A stretch of 64,000 nt of DNA from an uncultured Paracoccaceae bacterium (GTDB lineage Bacteria; Pseudomonadota; Alphaproteobacteria; Rhodobacterales; Rhodobacteraceae). The position numbers and the translations under genes were made by a program. Numbering within the stretch: position 1 is the first letter of the stretch; each line of letters opens with the position of its first letter. Location: NCBI GenBank assembly GCA_947493335.1, contig CANLQO010000001.1, positions 1 through 64,000 on the forward strand, written 5' to 3'. Of the stretch, positions 1 to 9,204 are shown in pieces. The notes under the pieces were generated by a model, which saw nothing but the letters and a program-made list of their open reading frames with translations, made no database searches and was not told where the DNA came from.

Positions 1-111
1 GCGCGCCTCAAAACCAACCCACGTGGAATGCCCGCACCTGCAAAAACCAGATGGCTCCGTCACAAACTGGTAACCGGACAGGTGGGGTAAGATTTTTAGG
101 AGGAGAAAGAC

Positions 112-2055
112 ATGAGTTTAGTCACAAAAACCAAAAGGGTCTGGATCTCGGGCGCTGCAGCGCTTGCCCTGATTGCGGCCGGGGCGGTGCCCGCCTTTGC
201 GCAGGATTACAATCAGGCACCGTTCTTTGATGACGCAGTCGCCGCTGGTGAGTTGCCCCCCGTCGAAGCGCGTTTGCCCGACAATCCGCTGGTCTTTGAA
301 ACATTGGGGTCCATCGGTGAATACGGCGGAACGATGCGCCGCGCGATCCTGGGTGGTGGCGATCAACACAACATGGTGCGCACCATCGGACATGAAAACC
401 TTGTCCGCTGGTCCGCAGACTGGACCGAAATCCGGCCCAATATCGCCGAAAGCTGGGAGGTTTCGGAGGACGCCACCACGTTCACCTTCAAGCTGCGCGA
501 CGGGATGCGTTGGTCGGATGGCGCCCCTTTCACGGCGGATGATGTCATGTTCTGGTACGAGGTCTTTTCAGACCCGCGCCTGACGCCGTCCAAACATCCG
601 ATCTATGTCGGCCCCGAAGGTCCGGTCGAAGTCACCAAGATCGACGACACCACGGTCGAGTTCAAATTTGCATCGCCCAACGGTCTGTTCATTCCGAACA
701 TGGCCTATGGGTTCGGTTACTACCCGGTGAACTATCCCAAGCACTACCTCAGTCAGTTTCACATCGACCACAACCCGGATGGCATTCAGGCGCTGATTGA
801 TGCGGAACCGGCGGCGGCGGATTGGGTGTCGCTGTTCAATCTCAAGGCGGGTCCGATGCACACACCGTCGTTCTGGCAGAACATTGACCGTCCGACGCTG
901 CATCCCTGGAAGCTGAAGACCGCTTATGGCGCAACCGACCGGGTGGTGGCAGAGCGCAACCCCTACTTCTGGAAGGTCGATGCAGAGGGCAATCAACTGC
1001 CTTACTTTGACGCCATCACCTATGATCAGGTGGAAGACCCCGAAACGATCCTGTTGAAGGCGTTCAACGGCGAAATCGACTATATGAACCGGCATCTTGG
1101 CCGTCCAGCCAACCGCGCCGTTCTGACAGACAATATGGAGCGGGGCAAATACGGGTTCTTTGATACCAACGATCTGCCGTCGAACGGCGCGATCCTGATG
1201 CTGAACCTCAACAACCCCGATCCCGTCAAGAATGCGATCGTCAATGACATCAACTTTCGCATTGGTCTGTCGCATGCGGTCAACCGGCAGGAAATCATCG
1301 ATTTGATCTATTTCGGGTCGGGTCGTCCGGCACAAACCGCGCCACAGCCCGTGTCGCCGCTATACGATGAGGAAATGGCTACCCAGTTCACGGAATATGA
1401 TCCTGATCTGGCGGCTGAATACCTGGACAAGGCGGGCCTGACGGAGATGGACGACGAAGGCTATCGCCTTGACCCTGAAGGCAACCGGTTCACGCTGGTC
1501 TTTCTGACGGCGGATGTCTTTGGGGCGCAGTTCCCTGATGTGCTGGAACTGGTGGCGGCTTATGCCCGCGATGTCGGGATTGATATTCAGATCCGGGTCA
1601 GTGACCGCGCGCGCCTGCAGGAAATCGCTGCGAGTGCGGAACATGACGCCTATATCTGGAATTGTGCCGGTGGTCAGTCGGATGCCTATACATCGCCCGA
1701 ATGTTATCTGCCGTTTGGAACGGCCGTTTACTGGGCGCCTGAATGGGCCAAGTGGGGTGTGGACAACAGCACCGGCATCGAGCCGCCTGCAGAAATCAGG
1801 GCGCTGTTTGACCAGTATGACCTTGTGAAAGCCGCCCCTGATGCCGACAGCCGCAAGACTGAGATGGAAAAGCTGCTGGAGCTGTCAAAGACGCAACTGC
1901 TGACCATTGGTCTGGTGCAAAGTGATCCGGCGTTTGGTGTGGCACGCAACAACATCCGCAACCACCCCGATCCATTGCCGATCTCGGGTCAGCTTTGGTA
2001 TCCGGCACCCTACGTCAGCCAGATGTACTACGAAGGCGGCAAGTCCCTAGATTGA
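112..2055 (+). CDS. ABC transporter substrate-binding protein, family 5 (peptide type)
   Basis: Periplasmic solute receptor of a dipeptide/oligopeptide-type importer. Residues 1-30 form a signal peptide: a KTKR basic start, a hydrophobic Ala/Leu stretch and cleavage after AFA. The mature part has family-5 hallmarks, including an SWEVSEDATTFTFKLRDG stretch, WSDGAPFTADDV, and a central RNPYFW followed by an HAVNRQEI segment. At 647 aa it is longer than the usual ~530-aa DppA/OppA, as in the larger subfamily of bacterial SBPs. A strong Shine-Dalgarno (AGGAGGAG) sits just before the ATG. It heads the operon, with matching permeases and ATPases downstream. The substrate cannot be read from sequence; peptides are only the family default, and sugars or opines are possible. 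Confidence 0.93.
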   Translation: MSLVTKTKRVWISGAAALALIAAGAVPAFAQDYNQAPFFDDAVAAGELPPVEARLPDNPLVFETLGSIGEYGGTMRRAILGGGDQHNMVRTIGHENLVRWSADWTEIRPNIAESWEVSEDATTFTFKLRDGMRWSDGAPFTADDVMFWYEVFSDPRLTPSKHPIYVGPEGPVEVTKIDDTTVEFKFASPNGLFIPNMAYGFGYYPVNYPKHYLSQFHIDHNPDGIQALIDAEPAAADWVSLFNLKAGPMHTPSFWQNIDRPTLHPWKLKTAYGATDRVVAERNPYFWKVDAEGNQLPYFDAITYDQVEDPETILLKAFNGEIDYMNRHLGRPANRAVLTDNMERGKYGFFDTNDLPSNGAILMLNLNNPDPVKNAIVNDINFRIGLSHAVNRQEIIDLIYFGSGRPAQTAPQPVSPLYDEEMATQFTEYDPDLAAEYLDKAGLTEMDDEGYRLDPEGNRFTLVFLTADVFGAQFPDVLELVAAYARDVGIDIQIRVSDRARLQEIAASAEHDAYIWNCAGGQSDAYTSPECYLPFGTAVYWAPEWAKWGVDNSTGIEPPAEIRALFDQYDLVKAAPDADSRKTEMEKLLELSKTQLLTIGLVQSDPAFGVARNNIRNHPDPLPISGQLWYPAPYVSQMYYEGGKSLD

Positions 2056-2185
2056 TCGCCTCGACGCTTCGACCCGGAGGAACCTCCCTCTTTCGGGTCG
2101 AAGCCCTTATCCATTGGCTTTGTCATGGGCCCGCGTGGGTCAATCGCCAAGCCGCACTTACGCGCCAGGACAGAAAGGACAGCGC

Positions 2186-3169
2186 ATGCTTGGATATGTC
2201 TATCGTCGTATCCTTTATATGATCCCGACTGTCTTTCTGGTGTCGATCGTCACATTCATCATTATCCAGCTACCGCCGGGGGATTATCTCGATACGCTGG
2301 CTGCCGAACTGAGCGACAGTGGCGGGTTGGACAGCGGCACGCTTGAGGCATTGCGCGACCAGTATGGGCTGGGTCAGCCGATGTATGTGCAATACTGGAA
2401 ATGGATCACGGGTATCCTGTTTCACGGCGATTTCGGTTTGAGCTTTGAAAAGAACCTGCCGGTCAATGATCTGATTTGGGACCGGCTAGGTTGGACGTTT
2501 GCGATTTCGTTGCTGACGCTTTTATTCATCTGGGCCGTGGCCCTGCCCATCGGCATCTATTCCGCCGTGCGCAAATATTCGGTTGGCGATTACGCCGCGA
2601 CCTTCTTTGGCTTTATCGGGCTGGCGGTCCCGAATTTCCTGCTGGCGCTGGTGATGATGTACGTCGCGTTCAAGTACTTTGGGCAAAGTGTGGGCGGGCT
2701 GGTCAGCCCGGAATACATCGACGCGCCCTGGACCTGGGACAAGATTGTGGATCTGCTCAAGCATATCTGGATGCCCATTGTCGTTGTCGGCACCTCTGGC
2801 GCGGCGGCATTGATCCGGATCATGCGGGCCAATCTGCTGGACGAGCTTTACCGCCCCTACGTGGTGACTGCCCGCGCCAAGGGCATGTCGGAGTTTCAAT
2901 TGCTGATGCGCTATCCGGTGCGTGTGGCACTGAACCCCTTTATCTCGACCATTGGATGGATTCTGCCGACGCTGGTGTCGGGTGAGATCATCGTGGCGGT
3001 TGTCATGAACCTGCCCACCACCGGGCCGATGCTGCTGCGCGCGCTGCTGGTGCAGGACATGTATCTGGCCGGGTCGCTTATTCTGATTGTCAGCCTGCTG
3101 ACCGTGCTGGGCACGTTGATATCCGATCTGCTGCTGGCGTGGATTGACCCAAGGATCAGATACCAATGA
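2186..3169 (+). CDS. ABC transporter permease, DppB/OppB type
   Basis: Inner-membrane permease of the peptide-type importer. It starts with the typical MLGYVYRRILYMIPTVFLV, a basic start running directly into TM1. A periplasmic loop follows, and then five further hydrophobic segments. The EAA coupling motif lies around VTARAKGMSEFQLLMRYPVR, for contact with the ATPases. I chose ATG 2186 because it follows AGAAAGGAC and fits the family N-terminus; an upstream in-frame ATG at 2114 would add an unsupported polar leader. At 327 aa it has the usual length. The stop overlaps the next start (ATGA). The 130-bp gap after the binding-protein gene has no obvious terminator. Confidence 0.92.
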   Translation: MLGYVYRRILYMIPTVFLVSIVTFIIIQLPPGDYLDTLAAELSDSGGLDSGTLEALRDQYGLGQPMYVQYWKWITGILFHGDFGLSFEKNLPVNDLIWDRLGWTFAISLLTLLFIWAVALPIGIYSAVRKYSVGDYAATFFGFIGLAVPNFLLALVMMYVAFKYFGQSVGGLVSPEYIDAPWTWDKIVDLLKHIWMPIVVVGTSGAAALIRIMRANLLDELYRPYVVTARAKGMSEFQLLMRYPVRVALNPFISTIGWILPTLVSGEIIVAVVMNLPTTGPMLLRALLVQDMYLAGSLILIVSLLTVLGTLISDLLLAWIDPRIRYQ

Positions 3170-4317
3170 CCGATATCCCCGTTGAGAAGATCTCGCCAAC
3201 CGAAGGCGACGACGACGTGCAAATGCCGGCGCTTCTGGGGCCATGGGCCCTGATGTGGCGAAAGTTCAGGCGCCACCGGGTCGCCTATGCCAGCCTGTGG
3301 GTCGTGGTGCTGATCTACCTTCTGGCCCTGTTCGGCGAATTTTTCACCACGACAGAGATCGGCGAAACAAATGTCCGCGCGCCTTTTGCGCCACCGATGG
3401 GCATTTCGCTTTTTGTCGAGAATGAGGACGGCAGCACCGATTTCCAGCTTCATGCCAAGGGGTTGAAGCTTGAACTGGACCGCGAGGCGATGCGCCGAAC
3501 CTTTGTCGAGGACCCTGACAAGATCATTCCGCTGGGGTTCTTTGTGGAAGGCTACGCATATGAATTGCTTGGCTTTATCCCGATGGAGACGCATTTCTTC
3601 GGCCCCAAGAACAAGCGGGACCGGGTCTATTTCTGGGGCGCGGACCGGTTGGGCCGCGACATCTATAGCCGGATCATCATGGGCACCCGCATTTCCATGT
3701 CGATTGGATTGGTCGGCGTGGTCGTGTCACTGTTCATTGGCATCTCTTTGGGTGGGATATCGGGGTATTACGGCGGCTGGATCGACAATGTGATCCAGCG
3801 GATTATCGAGTTCATCCGATCCATCCCGACGATCCCGCTTTGGATGGGTCTGGCGGCAGCAATCCCGCTGGGCTGGCCGCCGATCCGCACCTATTTCGTG
3901 GTCACGCTGATCGTGTCGATGATCGGCTGGACGGGATTGGCGCGCGAGGTCAGGGGCAAATTCCTGTCGCTGCGCAATGAGGACTTTATCACAGCCGCGC
4001 GTCTTGATGGCCTGACCGACTGGGAGATCATCTGGAAACACATGGTGCCCAGCTTTTCCAGCCACATCATCGCCTCGCTGACATTGGCGGTGCCATTGAT
4101 GATCCTGGCCGAAACCTCGCTGTCGTTTCTGGGGATTGGCCTGCAGCCGCCCACGGTCAGCTGGGGCACGCTGCTGAAAGAGGCGCAGAACATCCGCACC
4201 ATCATTCAGGCCCCTTGGCTCTTGATTGCGCCGGGCACGATGATCGTGGTTGCGGTGCTGGCTTTGAATTTTCTGGGGGACGGCCTTCGTGATGCCGCTG
4301 ATCCAAATGCCCACTGA
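3166..4317 (+). CDS. ABC transporter permease, DppC/OppC type
   Basis: Second permease subunit. A cytoplasmic N-tail of ~45 residues precedes TM1 (YASLWVVVLIYLLALF). An unusually long ~110-residue periplasmic insertion follows, and then the core with GADRLGRDIYSRIIMGTR, SIGLVGVVVSLFIG and the EAA motif around ITAARLDGLTDWEII. At 383 aa it is well above the ~300 aa of classical DppC. The length comes from this periplasmic loop, as in the YejE-like branch. It overlaps the upstream permease by 4 bp and the downstream ATPase by about 26 bp, so translation is probably coupled. Confidence 0.92.
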   Translation: MTDIPVEKISPTEGDDDVQMPALLGPWALMWRKFRRHRVAYASLWVVVLIYLLALFGEFFTTTEIGETNVRAPFAPPMGISLFVENEDGSTDFQLHAKGLKLELDREAMRRTFVEDPDKIIPLGFFVEGYAYELLGFIPMETHFFGPKNKRDRVYFWGADRLGRDIYSRIIMGTRISMSIGLVGVVVSLFIGISLGGISGYYGGWIDNVIQRIIEFIRSIPTIPLWMGLAAAIPLGWPPIRTYFVVTLIVSMIGWTGLAREVRGKFLSLRNEDFITAARLDGLTDWEIIWKHMVPSFSSHIIASLTLAVPLMILAETSLSFLGIGLQPPTVSWGTLLKEAQNIRTIIQAPWLLIAPGTMIVVAVLALNFLGDGLRDAADPNAH

Positions 4318-5317
4318 TCCGCTTGTCGAAATCCGCGATTTGCAGACGCATTTCTTCACCGATGACGGGGTGGTCAAGGCCGTGGATGGGGTTGATCTGG
4401 ATGTCCACGCTAACCGGACCTTATGCATTCTGGGCGAATCCGGGTGTGGGAAGTCGATCATGGCCCGATCAATCCTGCGGATTGTCGACGCCCCGGGGCG
4501 GATCGTGAACGGGTCAATCACCTATCGCAATGCGGGTGGCGAAACCATTGATCTGGCCAAGGCGCGGCATGGGTCAAGGGCCCTGCGCGCAATCCGGGGC
4601 CAAGACATCGCAATGATCTTTCAAGAGCCGATGTCCTCACTCGGGCCAATCCAGAAGATCGGCAAGCAGATCACCGAGACGATCCTGTCGCACCGTCCGA
4701 TGTCCAAGGCAGAGGCCAAAGAAACCGCCATTGAGATGCTTGATCGCGTCGGCATTCCGAAACCGGCGGAACGGTTCGAGGCTTATGCCTTTGAGCTGTC
4801 GGGCGGGATGCGGCAGCGGGCGATGATCGCCATGGCGTTGAGTTGTCAGCCGCGCCTGCTGATTGCGGATGAGCCGACAACGGCCCTTGATGTGACCACG
4901 CAGGCCCAAATCCTTGATCTGATTGCGGAGCTAAAGGACGAGTTTCAGATGGGTGTCATGCTGATTACCCACGATCTCGGGGTCGTGGCTGAAGTCGCCG
5001 AAGACGTGGCGGTGATGTACATGGGCAAGGTTGTCGAGACTGGTGACGTCTATTCCATCTTTGAAAACCCACAGCATCCCTACACCAAGGCCTTGCTGGC
5101 GTCGGTGCCGCGCATGGGGGCCAAGCGGCAAAGGCGGCTGCCTGCGATCCGGGGCATGGTCCCGCATCCGCTTGCGCGACCGTCAGGCTGCACCTTTCGC
5201 ACCCGCTGCGATCATTTCATGCCGGGCATTTGTGACGTGGCAGAACCGCCTATGATCGCCACCGGTGACAGCCGCGCGGCCTGTTTCCTGCACACGGAGG
5301 TGGCACAGGATGGCTGA
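4292..5317 (+). CDS. ABC transporter ATP-binding protein, DppD/OppD type
   Basis: Cytoplasmic ATPase that powers the importer. Walker A is GESGCGKS (about residues 48-55), the signature is LSGGMRQR, Walker B is RLLIADEPTTALD and the H-loop is ITHDLG. The C-terminal oligopeptide-transporter extension contains CTFRTRCDHFMPGIC, a Cys cluster of the kind seen at the C-terminus of DppD/OppD. The start is ambiguous: GTG 4289, ATG 4292 or ATG 4307 are all in frame. A GGGGGA element at 4275-4280 favours 4289/4292, while 4307 matches common family N-termini. It overlaps the permease gene and, by 8 bp, the next ATPase. Confidence 0.93.
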   Translation: MPLIQMPTDPLVEIRDLQTHFFTDDGVVKAVDGVDLDVHANRTLCILGESGCGKSIMARSILRIVDAPGRIVNGSITYRNAGGETIDLAKARHGSRALRAIRGQDIAMIFQEPMSSLGPIQKIGKQITETILSHRPMSKAEAKETAIEMLDRVGIPKPAERFEAYAFELSGGMRQRAMIAMALSCQPRLLIADEPTTALDVTTQAQILDLIAELKDEFQMGVMLITHDLGVVAEVAEDVAVMYMGKVVETGDVYSIFENPQHPYTKALLASVPRMGAKRQRRLPAIRGMVPHPLARPSGCTFRTRCDHFMPGICDVAEPPMIATGDSRAACFLHTEVAQDG

Positions 5318-6293
5318 CACAATCCTTCAGGTCCGCGATCTGGTTATGCATTTCCCGATCGGCGGCGGCTTCTTTGGCGAGCCGACCGATGTGGTCCGCG
5401 CGGTCGATGATATCTCTTTCGACGTTCTTCGTGGCGAAACCTTTGGCGTCGTTGGTGAATCCGGCAGCGGCAAGACGACACTTGGCCGCTGCATCATGCA
5501 AATCCTGAACCCCACGGATGGGTCGATTACCTTTCACGCAAAATCCAAAGCACCGGTGGAGCTTGTCGGCTGCGAGAAGAAGCAGCTGCGCGACATCTGG
5601 CAGGACATGCGCATGGTGTTCCAGGACCCGCAATCATCGCTGAACCCACGCCTGCGCGTGATCGACCTTGTCGGTCAATGTCTGCGCAAGGCCGAAGGGC
5701 TGACGGGACAGGCGCTGGCGGATCGCGTCTCCGTCCTGCTGGAACAAGTGGGCCTGCGCAAAGAGTTTCTGCTGCGGTTTCCCAACGCCTTTTCCGGCGG
5801 GCAGCGGCAGCGGCTTGGCATCGCGCGTGCGTTGGCCACGCAGCCTGAGTTGATCATCGCCGATGAGGCGGTGTCGGCGCTGGACGTGTCCATTCAGGCG
5901 CAGACGCTAAACCTGCTGCAGGACCTGCAAGAAGCCTTTGATCTGACTTATATCTTCATCGCCCACGACATCGCGGTCGTCGAGCATTTCTGCGACCGGA
6001 TTGCGGTGATGTATCTGGGGCAGGTGGTTGAGCTGTCGACAACTTATGAATTGTTCCGAGATCCCAAACACCCCTATACCCGTGCGTTGCTGGACGCCGT
6101 GCCGATCCCCGATCCGCGGGCCCGCAGGGGAAAGCGCGCGACTGCGGTTGTCAGCGATGGGACGGTGGCCAAAACCGGCTGCCGCTTTGCCTCGCGCTGT
6201 CCGCATGCCACCGACCTTTGCCGCAATACCAAACCGCCGCGCAAACGGATCAATGGCACAGACGTCCTGTGCCATTTCGCAGGCGCGATTTGA
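5310..6293 (+). CDS. ABC transporter ATP-binding protein, DppF/OppF type
   Basis: Second ATPase of the importer. Walker A is GESGSGKT (residues 49-56), the signature is FSGGQRQR and the H-loop is IAHDIAVV. Walker B reads LIIADEAVSALD, with DEA replacing the commoner DEP; the catalytic Glu is kept. The C-terminal extension again holds Cys residues (TGCRFASRCPHATDLC). ATG 5310 follows ACGGAGG and gives MADTILQVRDL, a typical N-terminus. It is the last gene of the five-gene operon. No U-tracted terminator hairpin is visible after the stop. Confidence 0.93.
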   Translation: MADTILQVRDLVMHFPIGGGFFGEPTDVVRAVDDISFDVLRGETFGVVGESGSGKTTLGRCIMQILNPTDGSITFHAKSKAPVELVGCEKKQLRDIWQDMRMVFQDPQSSLNPRLRVIDLVGQCLRKAEGLTGQALADRVSVLLEQVGLRKEFLLRFPNAFSGGQRQRLGIARALATQPELIIADEAVSALDVSIQAQTLNLLQDLQEAFDLTYIFIAHDIAVVEHFCDRIAVMYLGQVVELSTTYELFRDPKHPYTRALLDAVPIPDPRARRGKRATAVVSDGTVAKTGCRFASRCPHATDLCRNTKPPRKRINGTDVLCHFAGAI

Positions 6294-6324
6294 GGATTGG
6301 GGTCGCTAGGAGGATGTAACCTGC

Positions 6325-6364
6325 AAGGAAACCGGCCTGAGTTTAAGGAAACCGGCCTGAGTTT
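6325..6364. repeat. 20-bp tandem direct repeat, two copies
   Basis: Two exact adjacent copies of a 20-bp unit (AAGGAAACCGGCCTGAGTTT) at 6325-6344 and 6345-6364. They lie in the 250-bp non-coding stretch between the ABC operon and the methyltransferase. Nothing else in that stretch is recognisable. A short open frame crosses it on the minus strand but shows no transposase or other family motif. Confidence 0.9.
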
Positions 6365-6545
6365 GGGCTGTTCCATTGTCGCCAAAACCCGTTGCAGGAG
6401 CAACTGATCCAGGCCATTGCAATCGCTACTTGTGAGGTATGAAGATCATGACAGGCGGACCACATTAAAGTGGGACCAAAATACCTCTGCTCGTGCGTCG
6501 TAGACAATAACGCCGTCATAATGGTTCGGACATCCGACACGTTTG

Positions 6546-7220
6546 TTACGTAACACGCACAAATGCAAAAGCATTTTCAGTGTAGAAGCGCGCCACTGTT
6601 CCACTTTCAGCGAACCCGGCCCTGACTTGGTCTGTTTTTTCCGTATCAGAAATGAACCCCCTCTCCTGAAATTTTGCTATCCAATATTCCGCTGGCTGTT
6701 CATTCACATGGTCTGTGCCACCTTGTCCCGGTGGAGCAGCACTGATCACGACCTGATCGGACATTGAACATAGAAGCGCGATGTAACGTTCAGCGATCTT
6801 TTCCGGAAGATGCTCGGCGACCTCGAAACTCACAACGAGATCAGCTTTAATGGAAGGTGGCGCATCGTACTCGATATCGAATTTGCGGACGTCTAGGCTG
6901 CGCTCGTGACATATGGAAATTGCCGCATCGGCATATTCAAGACCGGTCACAGCAATACCTAACTCCTGCATCTCTTTGGCTAGCGCACCAGTTCCGCAAC
7001 CAACATCAATAACTGATCCCGGGGAGAAGGTTTTTAGTAGCGTGGCGGACATCCCAACTGCACTTTCTGTCGCCGCAGTGTCGACTTCTGTGCGGTAATA
7101 GTCTTCGTCGTACATCCAGTTGTGAGGAACTATGCGGGTCTTGAGAGTTGTAACGAAAGCTGATGATCGAATTCTTTGGGGAACAACGCCACGCCAGACA
7201 CTTTTCAGGATGCTAGCCAT
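6546..7220 (-). CDS. class I SAM-dependent methyltransferase
   Basis: Predicted methyltransferase of the Methyltransf_11/23 type. Motif I is VIDVGCGTGALA, followed by an acidic end of strand 2 (GLEYADAA) and the post-motif DLVVSFEVAEHLPE. The N-terminal ~60 residues are basic and unassigned. The substrate is unknown. ATG 7220 is preferred; a GTG at 7232 is in frame upstream. The gene stands alone, is visibly AT-richer than its neighbours, and lies next to the tandem repeat. Both fit lateral acquisition. UbiG/biotin-type and capsule- or O-antigen-type methyltransferases share these motifs, so no function is claimed. Confidence 0.8.
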   Translation of the reverse strand: MASILKSVWRGVVPQRIRSSAFVTTLKTRIVPHNWMYDEDYYRTEVDTAATESAVGMSATLLKTFSPGSVIDVGCGTGALAKEMQELGIAVTGLEYADAAISICHERSLDVRKFDIEYDAPPSIKADLVVSFEVAEHLPEKIAERYIALLCSMSDQVVISAAPPGQGGTDHVNEQPAEYWIAKFQERGFISDTEKTDQVRAGFAESGTVARFYTENAFAFVRVT

Positions 7221-7376
7221 ATCAATTCTCACAACTTATCCACAGGTGAACCCTAGAATCCTTAAAAACTCGAAGCAACGGGATTGCATGAGACGTCGTC
7301 GAATAATTGCGGGACTTGCACGATCCGTTTTGCGTGCACCGCTTCAAAAGAAGGGGCTGTGAACTCTGTACTTTCG

Positions 7377-8954
7377 CTAATACCCCAAAGCGCAGCCGTC
7401 TTTGCGCGGGTCAGAGCCGCCGACGAGCACACCATCCGCACCGACGAGAATGGCTTGCGCGCCACCGATGGCGGTGGGTGGGGCGACGACGTGATGGCCC
7501 AGTTCGGCAAGGTCCTGTTTGACCGCGTCTGAATAGCCATTTTCCACCCGCAGCTCGCCATTTTCGACAAAGCAGCGCGGGCCGTCGATGGCGGCCTGTG
7601 GGTCCATGCCGAAATCGGTGATGTTGCTGACAAAGCGCGCGTGACCGGTCGACTGATACTGCCCGCCCATCACACCAAAGGGCATATGCAGTTTGCCACC
7701 TCGGCGCAGGATTGCCGGGATGATCGTGTGCATCGGGCGTTTGCCCGGACCGGCCTCATTCGGGTGGCCGGGGGTCAGGTTGAAACCCGCGCCACGGTTT
7801 TGAAAGAGCACGCCGTATTTCTCGGAGGCGATGCCGGAGCCAAAGCCATGGAAGATCGAATAGATCAGCGACACGGCCAAGCGGTCGCGGTCAACCACGG
7901 TGATATAGATCGTGTCCTTGTGGACGGATTCGGCCAGAGGCTCACCAACCGGAAGGGCGCGGTTGGGGTCGATCAACGCGGCCAGATCGGCGGCGGTCTG
8001 CTTTGACAGCAGGTGGTCCAGCCGGGTCATGTGATCGGGGTCAGCCACGAAACGGTTGCGGGCGTCATAGGCCAGCTTGGTCGCTTCCATCTCGATATGC
8101 GCGCGTTTGGTGCCGAACGGGTCCATCGCGGCGATGTCGAAATGTTTGAGGATGTTGAGCAGCAGGATCGCGGCCGCGCCTTGACCGTTTGGCGGATGTT
8201 CGAGCAGTTCCAGCCCGCCATATTCCCCGGCAATCGGGTCTACGTATTCGGCGGTTTGGGCGGCGAAATCGTCCAGCGTATGGGTGCCGCCGCGTGCCTG
8301 CAACGTGGAAACCATATCTTCGGCCACCGGGCCCTCGTAAAAGCCCGCGCGCCCTTCGGTTGCAATCTCGCGCAGGGCGTCGGCCTGTGCGGGCGCGCGA
8401 AACATCTGGCCCGGGCGGGGCACAGCCCCATCGAGCAGAAAGGCGGTTTTGGCCCGTCCCTGCAGCTTCGCGGCGTCCTGCGCCCAGTCAGAGGCGACGC
8501 GTGGGGCCACCGGCACCCCCGCTTCGGCATAATGAATGGCCGGGGCCAGCACCGCCTTGAGCCCCAGTTTTCCCCAGTCGGCAGAAAGCTGGCAAAAGGC
8601 ATCGACCGCGCCCGGCACGGTCACCGCCGCCGGATCGTAGAGCGGCATTGTCGCATGGCCATTGGCGCGCAGCACATCGGCCGAGAACCCCGCAGGGGCG
8701 CGGCCCGACCCGTTCATCGCGCGGACTTCATCACTGCCGGGCGGTGTAAAAAGGACAAAGCAATCGCCGCCAATGCCCGTCATCTGCGGTTCGCAAATGC
8801 CCAGAAGAACCGCGCCCGCGATGGCGGCATCCATGGCGTTGCCGCCGGATTCCAGCATTTGCACCGCCACTTTGGCGGCCAGCGGATGCGACGTCGCGCA
8901 CATGCCATTGCTGGCATAGACGGCAGAGCGTCCGGGTTTGTGAAAATCGCGCAT
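7377..8954 (-). CDS. ggt: gamma-glutamyltransferase family protein
   Basis: Ntn-hydrolase of the gamma-glutamyltranspeptidase family, which hydrolyses or transfers the gamma-glutamyl group of glutathione and related compounds. The autoprocessing site and nucleophile Thr348 lie in KDTIYITVVD. The large-subunit start AVYASNGMCATSHPLA and the GGNAMDAA motif are typical. It has 525 aa and no clear signal peptide, so it may be a cytoplasmic GGT-like acylase rather than the classical periplasmic enzyme. ATG 8954 gives MRDFHKPGRS, the common N-terminus; the 36 upstream in-frame codons look non-coding. It is divergent from the thiolase gene across a 250-bp gap in which I see no clear regulatory element. 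Confidence 0.88.
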   Translation of the reverse strand: MRDFHKPGRSAVYASNGMCATSHPLAAKVAVQMLESGGNAMDAAIAGAVLLGICEPQMTGIGGDCFVLFTPPGSDEVRAMNGSGRAPAGFSADVLRANGHATMPLYDPAAVTVPGAVDAFCQLSADWGKLGLKAVLAPAIHYAEAGVPVAPRVASDWAQDAAKLQGRAKTAFLLDGAVPRPGQMFRAPAQADALREIATEGRAGFYEGPVAEDMVSTLQARGGTHTLDDFAAQTAEYVDPIAGEYGGLELLEHPPNGQGAAAILLLNILKHFDIAAMDPFGTKRAHIEMEATKLAYDARNRFVADPDHMTRLDHLLSKQTAADLAALIDPNRALPVGEPLAESVHKDTIYITVVDRDRLAVSLIYSIFHGFGSGIASEKYGVLFQNRGAGFNLTPGHPNEAGPGKRPMHTIIPAILRRGGKLHMPFGVMGGQYQSTGHARFVSNITDFGMDPQAAIDGPRCFVENGELRVENGYSDAVKQDLAELGHHVVAPPTAIGGAQAILVGADGVLVGGSDPRKDGCALGY

Positions 8955-9204
8955 CGCTATCCTCCCGCGTGTCTTGCGCGGCAAGTTAGGCCAAATGGCG
9001 GTGGATGCAATGGAGGGGAAGTCCCGACGTCGCCCAACTGGGTGGGGGCTATGACTGAGCAACGCCGGGTGAGCCTATGCAGCTACAGAACCGTTGTCGT
9101 GGGTCACTGGGGCGCAGGCATGACCCGATTGCGGCGGTTTGTGGGCTTTCCAAGGGTGCTTTGGCGACGTAGTTTCCAATCTGTCAACAAGGAGGGACCG
9201 TTGC

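Noticed and set aside
6300-6545. Insertion-sequence remnant around the 20-bp tandem repeat
   Set aside because: The minus-strand frame has no transposase motif and no terminal inverted repeats or target duplication are visible.
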